Part shown: positions 9,019-17,010 of the stretch, one piece after another
Numbering within the stretch: position 1 is the stretch's first letter
How the letters are laid out: each line of letters opens with the position of its first letter
Source of the DNA: Allobosea sp.
Lineage (GTDB): Bacteria; Pseudomonadota; Alphaproteobacteria; Rhizobiales; Beijerinckiaceae
Direction of reading: 5' to 3'
NCBI RefSeq assembly: GCF_017308075.1
Contig: NZ_JAFKFX010000029.1
Location: 62,001 to 126,000 of the forward strand
DNA: 64,000 bases
Program-made: the position numbers and the translations under genes
The notes under the pieces: generated by a model
What the model saw: the letters and a program-made list of their open reading frames with translations, nothing else
The model's database searches: none
What the model was told of the DNA's origin: nothing

Positions 9019-10127
9019 TCAGACTGCACCAGGTCAGCAAGACCTTCGCCGGAAGCACCATGCCGGCCGTGGACCGCGTTTCGCTGGAGGTTCCCGCGGG
9101 CGAGATCTGCGTCCTGCTCGGCCCCTCGGGCTGCGGCAAGACGACGACGATGAAGATGGTCAACCGGCTGATCGAGCCGAGTTCCGGCGACATCCTCATC
9201 GACGGAAAGAGCACGGCCGATTGCGACGTCACGCAATTGCGGCGCAGCATCGGCTACGTCATCCAGCAGATCGGGTTGTTCCCCAACAAGACCGTCGAGG
9301 ACAATATCTGCATCGTCCCCGACATCCTCGGCTGGGACCGGCGCAAATCGCGCGAGCGGGCGGCCGAGCTGCTCGACATGGTCGCGCTCGAGCCCGGCGC
9401 CTTCCTGCACCGCTATCCGCGGGAGCTTTCGGGCGGCCAGCAGCAGCGCATCGGCGTGCTGCGCGCCATCGCCGCCGATCCGCCGGTCCTGCTGATGGAC
9501 GAGCCTTTCGGCGCCATCGACCCGATCAACCGCGTGATCATCCAGGACGAGTTCCTGAAGATGCAGGCGCAGATCCGCAAGACCATCCTGTTCGTCAGCC
9601 ACGATATCGACGAGGCCGTGAAGATGGCCGACCGGATCGCGATCTTCAAGGATGGCAGGCTGGTCCAGTACGATACGCCGGACAACATCCTCGCCCATCC
9701 GGCGAGCAGCTTCGTCTCCGATTTCGTCGGCGGCGACCGGACGCTGAAGCGCCTGCAATTGCTGACGGTGCGCGACGCCATGCTGTCGGATCCGCCGCGC
9801 GTCAAAGCCACGGACGATCTGAGCCAGGCGGCTTCGACGATGGAGCGGCATGGGCACCAGGCGATCGTGATGGTCGGGCCGCGCGGTCGGGCACGCGGCT
9901 ATGTCTCGCTCCAGGCGGCGCGCGGCGCCAGCGGCATGGTCGGCGAGAACCACGAGACCCTGCCGACGACGATCAGGCCGCATGAGGATCTGCGGACCGC
10001 GGTCTCGACCATGTTCCGCCATGACGTCTCCTGGCTCGCCTGTGTCGACGAGGACGGCATGTTCGTCGGCTATGTCACCCTGCGTGGCATGACGCGCCTG
10101 CTCTCGGAGACCTACCGGGATGGCTGA
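9015..10127 (+). CDS. Osmoprotectant ABC transporter ATP-binding protein with CBS domains (OpuCA/ProV type)
   Basis: A 370-aa cytoplasmic ATPase. Walker A is GPSGCGKTT (36-44), the signature is LSGGQQQ (138-144) and Walker B is VLLMDEP (158-164), followed by the SHDIDEAVKMAD H-loop block. The C-terminal third (about 250-370) carries two CBS-like segments, the ionic-strength sensing module of OpuA/OpuC-type ATPases (family knowledge). The start overlaps the previous gene's stop, and the end overlaps the start of the second permease, so the operon is tightly coupled. It powers uptake of betaine-, choline- or proline-like solutes; the exact substrate cannot be read from sequence. Confidence 0.9.
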   Translation: MIRLHQVSKTFAGSTMPAVDRVSLEVPAGEICVLLGPSGCGKTTTMKMVNRLIEPSSGDILIDGKSTADCDVTQLRRSIGYVIQQIGLFPNKTVEDNICIVPDILGWDRRKSRERAAELLDMVALEPGAFLHRYPRELSGGQQQRIGVLRAIAADPPVLLMDEPFGAIDPINRVIIQDEFLKMQAQIRKTILFVSHDIDEAVKMADRIAIFKDGRLVQYDTPDNILAHPASSFVSDFVGGDRTLKRLQLLTVRDAMLSDPPRVKATDDLSQAASTMERHGHQAIVMVGPRGRARGYVSLQAARGASGMVGENHETLPTTIRPHEDLRTAVSTMFRHDVSWLACVDEDGMFVGYVTLRGMTRLLSETYRDG

Positions 10128-10857
10128 CGGGGTGCTGCCCATGCTGACCCGGCTGCGCCGCAATGGAGTCCATCTCGCCGTCTTCCTGCTCGGAGCATGG
10201 GCCTGGGCGGGCGGCCTGCTGCCGGGCCTGATCGAGAAATGGGACGACATCGCCTTTCTCGGCTGGCAGCATATCGAGCTGGTCGCCGTGTCGGGCGGCG
10301 CCGCGATCCTGTTCGGCGTGCCGCTCGGCGTTCTCCTCACCCGGCCGCGCTTTCGCCGGCTCGGCGACATGGCGCTTCAGCTTCTCAATGTCGGGGCGAC
10401 GATTCCGACGCTCGCCGTCCTGGCCCTGGCGATGAGCCTGCTCGGCATCGGCAACGGTTCGGCGATCTTCGCGCTGTTCGTCGCCTCCCTGCTGCCGATC
10501 GTCAGCAACACGATGGCGGGCCTGCGCGCCGTGCCTCCGCATCTGCTCGAGGCGGCGCGCGGCATGGGCCTTTCGGCGCGCCATACGCTGCTCCAGGTCG
10601 AGCTGCCCAACAGCCTGTTCGTGATCTACACCGGCATCCGCACCGCGCTGGCGATCAATGTCGGCACCGTACCGCTGGCCTTCCTGATCGGCGGCGGCGG
10701 GCTCGGCGAGCTGATCTTCACCGGCATCGCGCTCAACGAATTCGGCACCATGCTCGCCGGCGCCATCCCCACCGCCCTGCTGGCGGTACTCATCGATTTC
10801 ATCATGGCCCAGCTCCAGTTCTGGACCATCCCCCGAGGGGTCAACCCGCTGCGCTGA
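10120..10857 (+). CDS. Osmoprotectant ABC transporter permease 2 (OpuCD/YehY type)
   Basis: A 245-aa inner-membrane permease paralogous to the one at 8365. It carries the EAA loop (LLEAARGMGLSARHTLLQVELP) and the GGGGLGELIFTGI block characteristic of this subfamily. It overlaps the ATPase gene by 8 bases and is followed 42 nt later by the binding-protein gene. Two different permeases with one ATPase and one binding protein is the OpuC/OsmVWXY arrangement. Translation probably depends on coupling from the ATPase. Confidence 0.87.
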   Translation: MADGVLPMLTRLRRNGVHLAVFLLGAWAWAGGLLPGLIEKWDDIAFLGWQHIELVAVSGGAAILFGVPLGVLLTRPRFRRLGDMALQLLNVGATIPTLAVLALAMSLLGIGNGSAIFALFVASLLPIVSNTMAGLRAVPPHLLEAARGMGLSARHTLLQVELPNSLFVIYTGIRTALAINVGTVPLAFLIGGGGLGELIFTGIALNEFGTMLAGAIPTALLAVLIDFIMAQLQFWTIPRGVNPLR

Positions 10858-10899
10858 CCCCTCCGGCCTTTTCCCGCAGTAGCTTCAAGGAGACCTGGC

Positions 10900-11784
10900 A
10901 TGAAGCTTTCGTCGCGCATGTTCGCCATGGCCGCGCTCGCGGCCCTCTGGGCGATGCCCGTGCAGGCCAAGCCCATCGTCGTCGGTGGCAAGAACTATAC
11001 CGAGCAATTGCTGCTCGCGGAGATCACCACGCAACTGCTCAAGAAGAAGGGTTTGGAGGTCGACAAGCGCGACGGCATCGGCTCGCAAGTCCTGCGCGAC
11101 GCCCAGATCAGCGGCCAGGTCGACGTCTACTGGGAGTATACCGGCACCTCGCTCGTCACCTACAACAAGATCAAGGACCGCCTGAGCGCCAAGGATACCT
11201 ATGAGCGCGTCAAGGAGCTCGATGCCAAGCTCGGCCTGGTCTGGCTTCAGCCTTCGAGCGCCAACAACACCTATGCGCTCGCCGTCCGCTCCGATGATCC
11301 CAAGACGGCTTCGGTCAAGACGCTCTCGGATCTCGCCGCCGCCTTCAACGCCAAGAAGCCGCTGAGCATCGCCATCAACGCCGAATTTTCCGGGCGTCCC
11401 GACGGCCTGCCGGGCCTGCAGACGACCTATGGCTTCAAGGCCGGGCGCGCCAATCTGAAATCGATGGATTCCGGCCTGACCTACCAGGCGCTCCGCGACT
11501 CCCAGGTCGACGTCGCGCTCGTCTTCGCCACCGATGGGCGCATCCAGGCCTTCAAGTTCCGCGTGCTCGCCGACGACAAGGAGTTCTTCCCGAACTATGC
11601 CGCCGTCCCGGTGGTGCGCGCCGAGATCCTCAAGGCCAATCCGGCCCTCGAAGCGACGCTCAATGCGCTCTCCGGCAAGCTTTCCGACGAAGTCCTGCAG
11701 GGCCTCAATGCCAAGGTCGATGTCGACAAGACCCCGATCGAAGAAGTTGCGCGCCAGTTCCTGGCCGAAAGCGGCTTGAACTAG
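10900..11784 (+). CDS. Osmoprotectant ABC transporter periplasmic binding protein (OsmF/YehZ type)
   Basis: A 294-aa exported protein. The signal peptide ends at VQA (residue 23). KPIVVGGKNYTEQLLLAEI at the mature N-terminus, then a DVYWEYTGTSL block, are hallmarks of the OpuAC-like substrate-binding family (PF04069, OsmF/OpuCC branch). A good AAGGAGA ribosome binding site precedes the ATG. It is the last gene of the operon and is followed immediately by a 100-bp dispersed repeat and then a perfect palindrome. Whether it binds glycine betaine, choline, carnitine or another solute is not decided by sequence. Confidence 0.9.
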   Translation: MKLSSRMFAMAALAALWAMPVQAKPIVVGGKNYTEQLLLAEITTQLLKKKGLEVDKRDGIGSQVLRDAQISGQVDVYWEYTGTSLVTYNKIKDRLSAKDTYERVKELDAKLGLVWLQPSSANNTYALAVRSDDPKTASVKTLSDLAAAFNAKKPLSIAINAEFSGRPDGLPGLQTTYGFKAGRANLKSMDSGLTYQALRDSQVDVALVFATDGRIQAFKFRVLADDKEFFPNYAAVPVVRAEILKANPALEATLNALSGKLSDEVLQGLNAKVDVDKTPIEEVARQFLAESGLN

Positions 11785-11883
11785 AGCATTTTCGGGCGAA
11801 CTGGGCACCGGTTCGCGTGAAGAAAACGCGATAGAACAAAGACCTGGAGCATCTGCGCGTTTCAGAGAACCGCGGAAATGCTC
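11784..11883 (+). repeat. ~100-bp dispersed intergenic repeat, copy 2
   Basis: Starts GAGCATTTTC, carries GGGCACCGGT..CGTGAAGAAAA in the middle and ends GGAAATGCTC, so its two ends are complementary to each other. It is a diverged copy of 6160-6259 in opposite orientation. It begins immediately at the stop codon of the binding-protein gene. Confidence 0.7.
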
Positions 11884-11937
11884 TGGATCACCGGGCGTCC
11901 CACCGGACGCGGGTCAGCGATCCAGCTCTTTGCGATT

Positions 11938-11978
11938 GCATCGGCCCGAAAAGTGGATCCCACTTTTCGGGCCGATAC
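11938..11978. repeat. Near-perfect palindrome between convergent genes
   Basis: A 17-bp arm (ATCGGCCCGAAAAGTGG) and its exact complement flank a 3-base centre. It lies between the 3' ends of the convergent osmoprotectant operon and tam. It could fold in either transcript and limit read-through, although no T tract follows on either strand. A relative occurs at 6314-6360. Confidence 0.7.
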
Positions 11979-11979
11979 A

Positions 11980-12768
11980 TTAGGTGCCCTGCCGCGTCGC
12001 GACGATGAACAGGCGCGGGAACCGGAGCAGCACCTTGCCGTCCGGTTCGGCTGGATAGGCTGCAGCGATCCGTTTCAGATACTGGTCCAGGAAGGCGGTC
12101 CGCTCCTCGGCGGACAAAAGATCGACAAAGGGCTTGAGCCCCGTGCTCTTGAACCATTCCACGATCGCGCCGGGCCCTGCCAGCGCATGCACATAGGTCG
12201 TCTGCCAGATGTCGACGGCGCAGCCCGCCTCCTGGAGCCAGCGGCGGTAGTCGGAGAACGAACCGATCAGTGCCCTCGCCTCGCGCGCGCTCGCCAGTCG
12301 CTGCGCCCAGGGACCATCGGCCGCCACCTCTGTCATCGCGACATGCGAAGGCTCGGCCAGATTGTTCGGCATCTGGACCGCGAGCACACCGCCCGGCTTC
12401 AAGGCACGCGCCAGCCGGGCGAACAGGGTGGCATGATCGGGAATCCATTGCAGAACGGCATTCGCGAAGATCAGATCGTAGCGGCTCCGTGCCGACCATT
12501 CCTCGAGCTGCGCCAGTTGGAAGGTGACCTGCGGCAGCCGCTTGCGCGCCTTGTCGAGCATGTCGGGCGAGGAATCGAGGCCCTCGATCTGCGCTGCCGG
12601 AAACCGCGCCGCGACCAGCTCGGTGCTGTTGCCGGGTCCGCAGCCGAGATCGATGCAGCGTTCCAGCTGGGCCGGGCGGACACGCAGGAGCAGATCGAGC
12701 GAAGGGCGCGTCCGCTCGTCCTCGAAGCGTAGATATTGCTCGGCATCCCAGTCGACGCGCTCGCCCAT
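11980..12768 (-). CDS. tam: Trans-aconitate 2-methyltransferase
   Basis: A 262-aa SAM-dependent methyltransferase. Motif I is DLGCGPGN (40-47), followed by the acidic end of beta-2 in EGLDSS and the [12 protein letters not shown] block typical of Tam. The N-terminal [17 protein letters not shown] also matches Tam proteins closely. Expected role: methylation of trans-aconitate, an inhibitor of aconitase formed spontaneously from cis-aconitate. The stop codon abuts the palindrome at 11938-11978. It is a single gene convergent with the osmoprotectant operon. A different small-acid methyltransferase is possible but less likely. Confidence 0.87.
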   Translation of the reverse strand: MGERVDWDAEQYLRFEDERTRPSLDLLLRVRPAQLERCIDLGCGPGNSTELVAARFPAAQIEGLDSSPDMLDKARKRLPQVTFQLAQLEEWSARSRYDLIFANAVLQWIPDHATLFARLARALKPGGVLAVQMPNNLAEPSHVAMTEVAADGPWAQRLASAREARALIGSFSDYRRWLQEAGCAVDIWQTTYVHALAGPGAIVEWFKSTGLKPFVDLLSAEERTAFLDQYLKRIAAAYPAEPDGKVLLRFPRLFIVATRQGT

Positions 12769-12927
12769 GACCTCATCCCCGCGAATCCGTGGAGCATCAT
12801 GCCGGCTCGGGCCCTGCCCGACCAGCCACGAGGCACGGCGGCCGCAGCCTCAACCATTTGTTAACCCTATGGCTCTCTCTTGGAAGACATCCGACCGGGG
12901 GCTGGGCAACCGGAAAAGGATAAGGCC

Positions 12928-13152
12928 ATGGGCGATGCCGGGCCAGAAGCGACCGCGGTCAATGACCTCGTCGGCCTGCCTGTCGCACAGGTAGAGCGCG
13001 ACCTCATCCTCGCGACATTGCGTGAGACGCGCGGCAACCGTACGCATGCCGCCCATATCCTCGGTGTTTCGATCAGGACGCTGCGGAACAAGATCGCAGC
13101 CTATGTCGCGGAGGGGTATTACGTGCCCGAACCCGGCTCCGCCGTTCATTGA
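12928..13152 (+). CDS. Small orphan Fis-type helix-turn-helix protein
   Basis: A 74-aa protein made almost only of the Fis-family DNA-binding domain (HTH_8). The core reads VERDLILATLRETRGNRTHAAHILG then SIRTLRNKI, which closely resembles the extreme C-terminus of NtrC-type activators, in particular FlbD-like flagellar regulators. There is no receiver or AAA+ domain, so it cannot activate sigma-54 by itself. It probably acts as a DNA-bending or competing factor (inference). The start at 12928 is chosen for its AAAGGATAAGG ribosome binding site; an earlier in-frame ATG at 12880 lacks one. It stands alone between tam and the mutagenesis cassette. Confidence 0.8.
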   Translation: MGDAGPEATAVNDLVGLPVAQVERDLILATLRETRGNRTHAAHILGVSIRTLRNKIAAYVAEGYYVPEPGSAVH

Positions 13153-13255
13153 GCCGGCGCCCTTGCCGATGTCCGCCCCATTCACGGCTGCGCGGATCGC
13201 TGCGCCTCCCGCCGGAACCTCGCGCCCCGCGGCCAGCGCAAGGCACCGGCGAGGT

Positions 13256-13564
13256 TCACCGTTTCGCTCGCCAGGCACGGTAGCGCTCGAGCAGACCGAC
13301 GCTGCGCATGGCGAAAGCCGCCATCGGCTTGCGCAGGAAGGGGATGTCGGCGGCGATCAGCATCAGGCCCAGTGGCAGCATCCAGAGGCCGAGAAAAGGC
13401 AGGATCGAGAAGATGCCACCGAGGATCAGCAGAAGCGCCGCGGGGATGCGGACGAGGCGCGACGAGGGATGCCTGAGCCAACGGCTCACCGCGGCGAGCC
13501 TCTCGGGCAGTTCCTGTTCCAGGCGCTTGAAGGCCAGGCGAAGAAGCCGTTCTCCGTCGTTCAT
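13256..13564 (-). CDS. Small membrane protein of unknown function
   Basis: A 102-aa protein with a hydrophobic stretch at about residues 40-73 (IPAALLLILGGIFSILPF then LGLWMLPLGLMLIAADIPFL), long enough for two short transmembrane helices. Both ends are basic. The form resembles small conserved membrane proteins with a PGPGW-like turn found in many alphaproteobacteria, but I cannot name a family with confidence. It lies 80 nt downstream of dnaE2 on the same strand. Confidence 0.7.
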   Translation of the reverse strand: MNDGERLLRLAFKRLEQELPERLAAVSRWLRHPSSRLVRIPAALLLILGGIFSILPFLGLWMLPLGLMLIAADIPFLRKPMAAFAMRSVGLLERYRAWRAKR

Positions 13565-13644
13565 CCGTTCCTATTTCAACCAAGGCCCGACAGGGGCCGC
13601 CTTCATCTGCCCGTAAATCATGTCGTTTTCTGAGCAGCGCAAGC

Positions 13645-16600
13645 TCAGTGGAAATCGCGCGACTTCGGGAGGATGCGGACATTGCGCGGATGGCCGGCGC
13701 GCGGGTGCTGCGGATGCAGGAACTCGTCGGCGCGGCTGAGCGCGATCTCGGCGCGGTGGGTGTCGGACAGGCCGAGCAGATCGGCCGAGCGGTCGAAGAC
13801 GCGCCGCGCCATCAGATGCACCACGCCTTCCTGGCTCTTCTGCACCCTGCCTTCGGCCAGCAACAGCCGCGCCGCCATCACCTCGCGGCGGAAGCGGACG
13901 AAATCACGGGCCCAGAGCACGATGTTGGCGATGCCGGTCTCGTCCTCGAGCGTGATGAAGACCGCATTGCCCTTGCCGGGGCGCTGACGCACCAGCACGA
14001 CGCCGGCGACATTCGCCCAGGCGCCGTCGCGCCCGGCGGCGATCGCCGCGCAGGTCACGACGCCCGCCCCGGCGAAACGTGGACGCAGCAGGCCCATCGG
14101 ATGGCCTTTCAGCGAAAGCCGCACCGTCTGGTAGTCGGCGACGACATGCTCGGCGAGCGGCATGACTGGCAAAGCAGCAGCCGGCTCCTCCCCGAGCTCG
14201 CGGGCCTTTGCGACCTCGAACAAGGGCAGCGCCTCGTCTTCCGGCAGGCGGCGCACGGCCCAGAGCGCCTCGCGCCGGTCCAGCCCGAGCGAGCGGAAGG
14301 CGTCGGCATCGGCGAGCAGACGCATGGCGCGCGCCGGGAGCCGCGCCCGGCGTGCAAGACCCTCGACATCGCGATAGCCCTCGCCGCGGGCCGCGATGAG
14401 GCGCTCCGCCCATTCCTTCTTGAAGCCGTCGAGCTGGCGCAGGCCGAGGCGCAAGGCCCAGGGGCTTTTCCAGCCAGGCGCCGCCGGCTCCAAGAGATTG
14501 TCCCAGGCGCTGGAATTCACATCGATCGGGCGCGGCTCGACGCCGCCATTCTCCTGCGCCTCCCGGACGATCTGGGCCGGGGCGTAGAAGCCCATGGGTT
14601 GCGAGTTCAGCAGCGCCGCGGCGAAGATCGCCGGATGATGGCATTTCAGCCAGGAGGAGACATAGACCAGCTTGGCGAAGGAGGCGGCATGGCTCTCGGG
14701 AAAACCATAGCTGCCGAACCCCTTGATCTGCTCGAAGCAGCGCTGGGCGAAGGCCGGCTCATAGCCACGCTCGACCATGCGCCCGACCATCAGCGCCTCA
14801 TATTGACCGATGGTGCCGAGATTGCGGAAGGTCGCCATGGCGCGGCGCAGGCCGTTGGCTTCCGGATCGGTGAATTTCGCCGCCGTCATGGCGAGTTGCA
14901 TCGCCTGCTCCTGGAAGAGCGGCACACCCAGGGTGCGGTTCAGGACGTGATAGAGTTCGTCCCTCCTCCCATGAGCCGGTGAGGGCGATGGATAGTGCAC
15001 CTCCTCGATGCCAGCGCGCCGCTTCAGATAGGGATGCACCATGTTGCCCTGGATCGGGCCGGGGCGGACGATCGCGACCTGGATGACAAGGTCGTAGAAT
15101 CTATCGGGCTTCAACCGCGGCAGCATGTTCATCTGCGCCCGGCTTTCGACCTGGAAGACGCCGAGCGACTCGCCTCGCTGGAGCATGGCGTAGGTCTTGC
15201 GATCCCCCTGCGGGATGTCGGCAAGGCCGTAATCCTTACCTTCCCATTCGCGCAGCAGGTCAAACGCCTTGCGGATGCAGGTCAGCATGCCTAGCGCCAG
15301 CACGTCGACCTTCATCAGGCGCAGCGCGTCGATATCGTCCTTGTCCCATTCGATGAAGGTGCGGTCCGCCATCGCGGCCTTGCCGATCGGCACGGTTTCG
15401 TCGAGGCGCCCGCGCATCAGCACGAAGCCGCCGACATGCTGCGAGAGATGGCGCGGGAAGCCGAGCAGGCGCACGGCGAAGTGCACGGCCTGCGCGATCA
15501 CCGGATTATCGGGATCGAGCCCGGCCTGGCGGACCTGCTCGCGGGTGATGTCGGAGCCCCAGCTGCCCCATTGCGTCGAGGCGAGCCGGGCGGTGACGTC
15601 CTCGGTCAGCCCCAGCGCCTTGCCGGCCTCGCGGATGGCGCTGCGCGGCCGGTAATGGATCACGGTCGCGGCGATGCCGGCGCGCTCGCGGCCATAGGTC
15701 CGGTAGATCCACTGGATCACCTCCTCGCGTCGCTCATGCTCGAAATCGACGTCGATATCGGGCGGCTCGCGCCGTTCCTCCGAGATGAAGCGGGCGAAGA
15801 GCAGGGTATGCTCGGCCGGGTCGACCGCGGTGATGCCGAGCGCGTAGCAGACGGCCGAATTGGCGGCGGAGCCTCGCCCCTGGCAGAGGATGCCTTCGCT
15901 TTCGGCGAATTCGACGATCTGGCGGATGGTCAGGAAATAGCGGGCATAGTCGAGCCTGCCGATCAGAACGAGCTCGTCGTCGACCTGCTTCTGGACCGCG
16001 GGCGGGATGCCGTCGGGATAGCGCATCGGCAGGCGCCGGCGCACCAGCTCCTCCAGCCAGCCCTGCGGCGTCCAGCCCGGTGGCACCGGTTCGTCGGGAT
16101 ATTCATATCTGAGCTGATCGAGGTCGAAATCGATGCGGCCGAGCAGATGCTGCGTCTCCTCGATCGCCTCCGGCGCCTCCTTGAACAGCCGGACCATCTC
16201 CTGCGGGGTCTTGAGATGGCGCTCGGCATTGGCCTCGAGCAGGCGGCCGGCCCTGGCGATCGTCGCGCCCTCGCGAATGCAGGTCACGAGGTCCTGGAGA
16301 TCGCGCTGTTCCGGCGCGTCGTAGAGCACATCGTTCGTGGCGATCAGCGGGGTGCGGGTCGCAGCCGCAACGCCTCTCAGCCGGGCGAGGCGGCGGCGAT
16401 CATCGCCGCGGCGCGACATGGTGGCGGCGAGCCAGACCGCGCCGGGCGCGGCGGCATCAAGCTGAACGAGAAGCTCGGAGAGGCCGTCGAGCCGACGCTC
16501 AGGCACGACGATCAGCAGGAGGTCGCGGGCGTCGCGCAGGAGATCGTCGAGGACGAGAATGCATTCGCCCTTCGTTTCCGTTTTCAGATTTCCAGCGGTC

Positions 16601-17010
16601 AGCAGGCGGCAGAGCCGGCCCCAGCCCGCACGATTGGCGGGATAGGCGACGATATCGGGCGTACCGTCGGCGAAGACCAGCCGGCTACCGGTGGCGAGCT
16701 TGAAGGCCTTCGCCTTCGCTTGGAGCCATTCAGACGTGAAGGGCAGGTCGGCGAAGACCGGATTCTCGACCCAGACATATTCGCCGGGACTGCCGCCGTG
16801 GCGTAGCTTCTCCCGCGGAGGCAGCCCGTCCTCACGCAGATCGCGCAGCGCGCTCCAGGCCCGCACCACGCCGGCCACGGTGTTCCGGTCGGCGATGCCG
16901 AGGCCGGTCTGACCGAGCAGCAGCGCGGTCATGACCAGGTTCGGCCCGGGCGAGGCGCCGCGCAGGAAGGAGAAATTCGTCGCGGCGACGGGCTCGGCGT
17001 AAGTCGTCAT
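13645..17010 (-). CDS. dnaE2: Error-prone DNA polymerase DnaE2 (ImuC)
   Basis: A 1121-aa C-family DNA polymerase alpha subunit. The N-terminal PHP domain begins with ATNFSFLRGAS. The catalytic aspartates lie in PDIDVDFEH near residue 415, and an OB-fold region is near the C-terminus (VAGVVLVRQRPGKGNAVFITLEDETG). The length (~1100) and the FSFLRGASPG start identify the DnaE2/ImuC branch rather than replicative DnaE (~1160-1180, different N-terminus). The ATG at 17010 overlaps the imuB stop (ATGA). With ImuA and ImuB it forms the SOS-induced translesion mutasome known from Caulobacter and Mycobacterium. Transcription should start upstream of imuA under the LexA box at 19298-19312. Confidence 0.95.
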   Translation of the reverse strand: MTTYAEPVAATNFSFLRGASPGPNLVMTALLLGQTGLGIADRNTVAGVVRAWSALRDLREDGLPPREKLRHGGSPGEYVWVENPVFADLPFTSEWLQAKAKAFKLATGSRLVFADGTPDIVAYPANRAGWGRLCRLLTAGNLKTETKGECILVLDDLLRDARDLLLIVVPERRLDGLSELLVQLDAAAPGAVWLAATMSRRGDDRRRLARLRGVAAATRTPLIATNDVLYDAPEQRDLQDLVTCIREGATIARAGRLLEANAERHLKTPQEMVRLFKEAPEAIEETQHLLGRIDFDLDQLRYEYPDEPVPPGWTPQGWLEELVRRRLPMRYPDGIPPAVQKQVDDELVLIGRLDYARYFLTIRQIVEFAESEGILCQGRGSAANSAVCYALGITAVDPAEHTLLFARFISEERREPPDIDVDFEHERREEVIQWIYRTYGRERAGIAATVIHYRPRSAIREAGKALGLTEDVTARLASTQWGSWGSDITREQVRQAGLDPDNPVIAQAVHFAVRLLGFPRHLSQHVGGFVLMRGRLDETVPIGKAAMADRTFIEWDKDDIDALRLMKVDVLALGMLTCIRKAFDLLREWEGKDYGLADIPQGDRKTYAMLQRGESLGVFQVESRAQMNMLPRLKPDRFYDLVIQVAIVRPGPIQGNMVHPYLKRRAGIEEVHYPSPSPAHGRRDELYHVLNRTLGVPLFQEQAMQLAMTAAKFTDPEANGLRRAMATFRNLGTIGQYEALMVGRMVERGYEPAFAQRCFEQIKGFGSYGFPESHAASFAKLVYVSSWLKCHHPAIFAAALLNSQPMGFYAPAQIVREAQENGGVEPRPIDVNSSAWDNLLEPAAPGWKSPWALRLGLRQLDGFKKEWAERLIAARGEGYRDVEGLARRARLPARAMRLLADADAFRSLGLDRREALWAVRRLPEDEALPLFEVAKARELGEEPAAALPVMPLAEHVVADYQTVRLSLKGHPMGLLRPRFAGAGVVTCAAIAAGRDGAWANVAGVVLVRQRPGKGNAVFITLEDETGIANIVLWARDFVRFRREVMAARLLLAEGRVQKSQEGVVHLMARRVFDRSADLLGLSDTHRAEIALSRADEFLHPQHPRAGHPRNVRILPKSRDFH

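Noticed and set aside
11938-11978. Palindrome as a classical terminator
   Set aside because: The stem is strong but neither strand has a following T tract; recorded as a repeat that may limit read-through.
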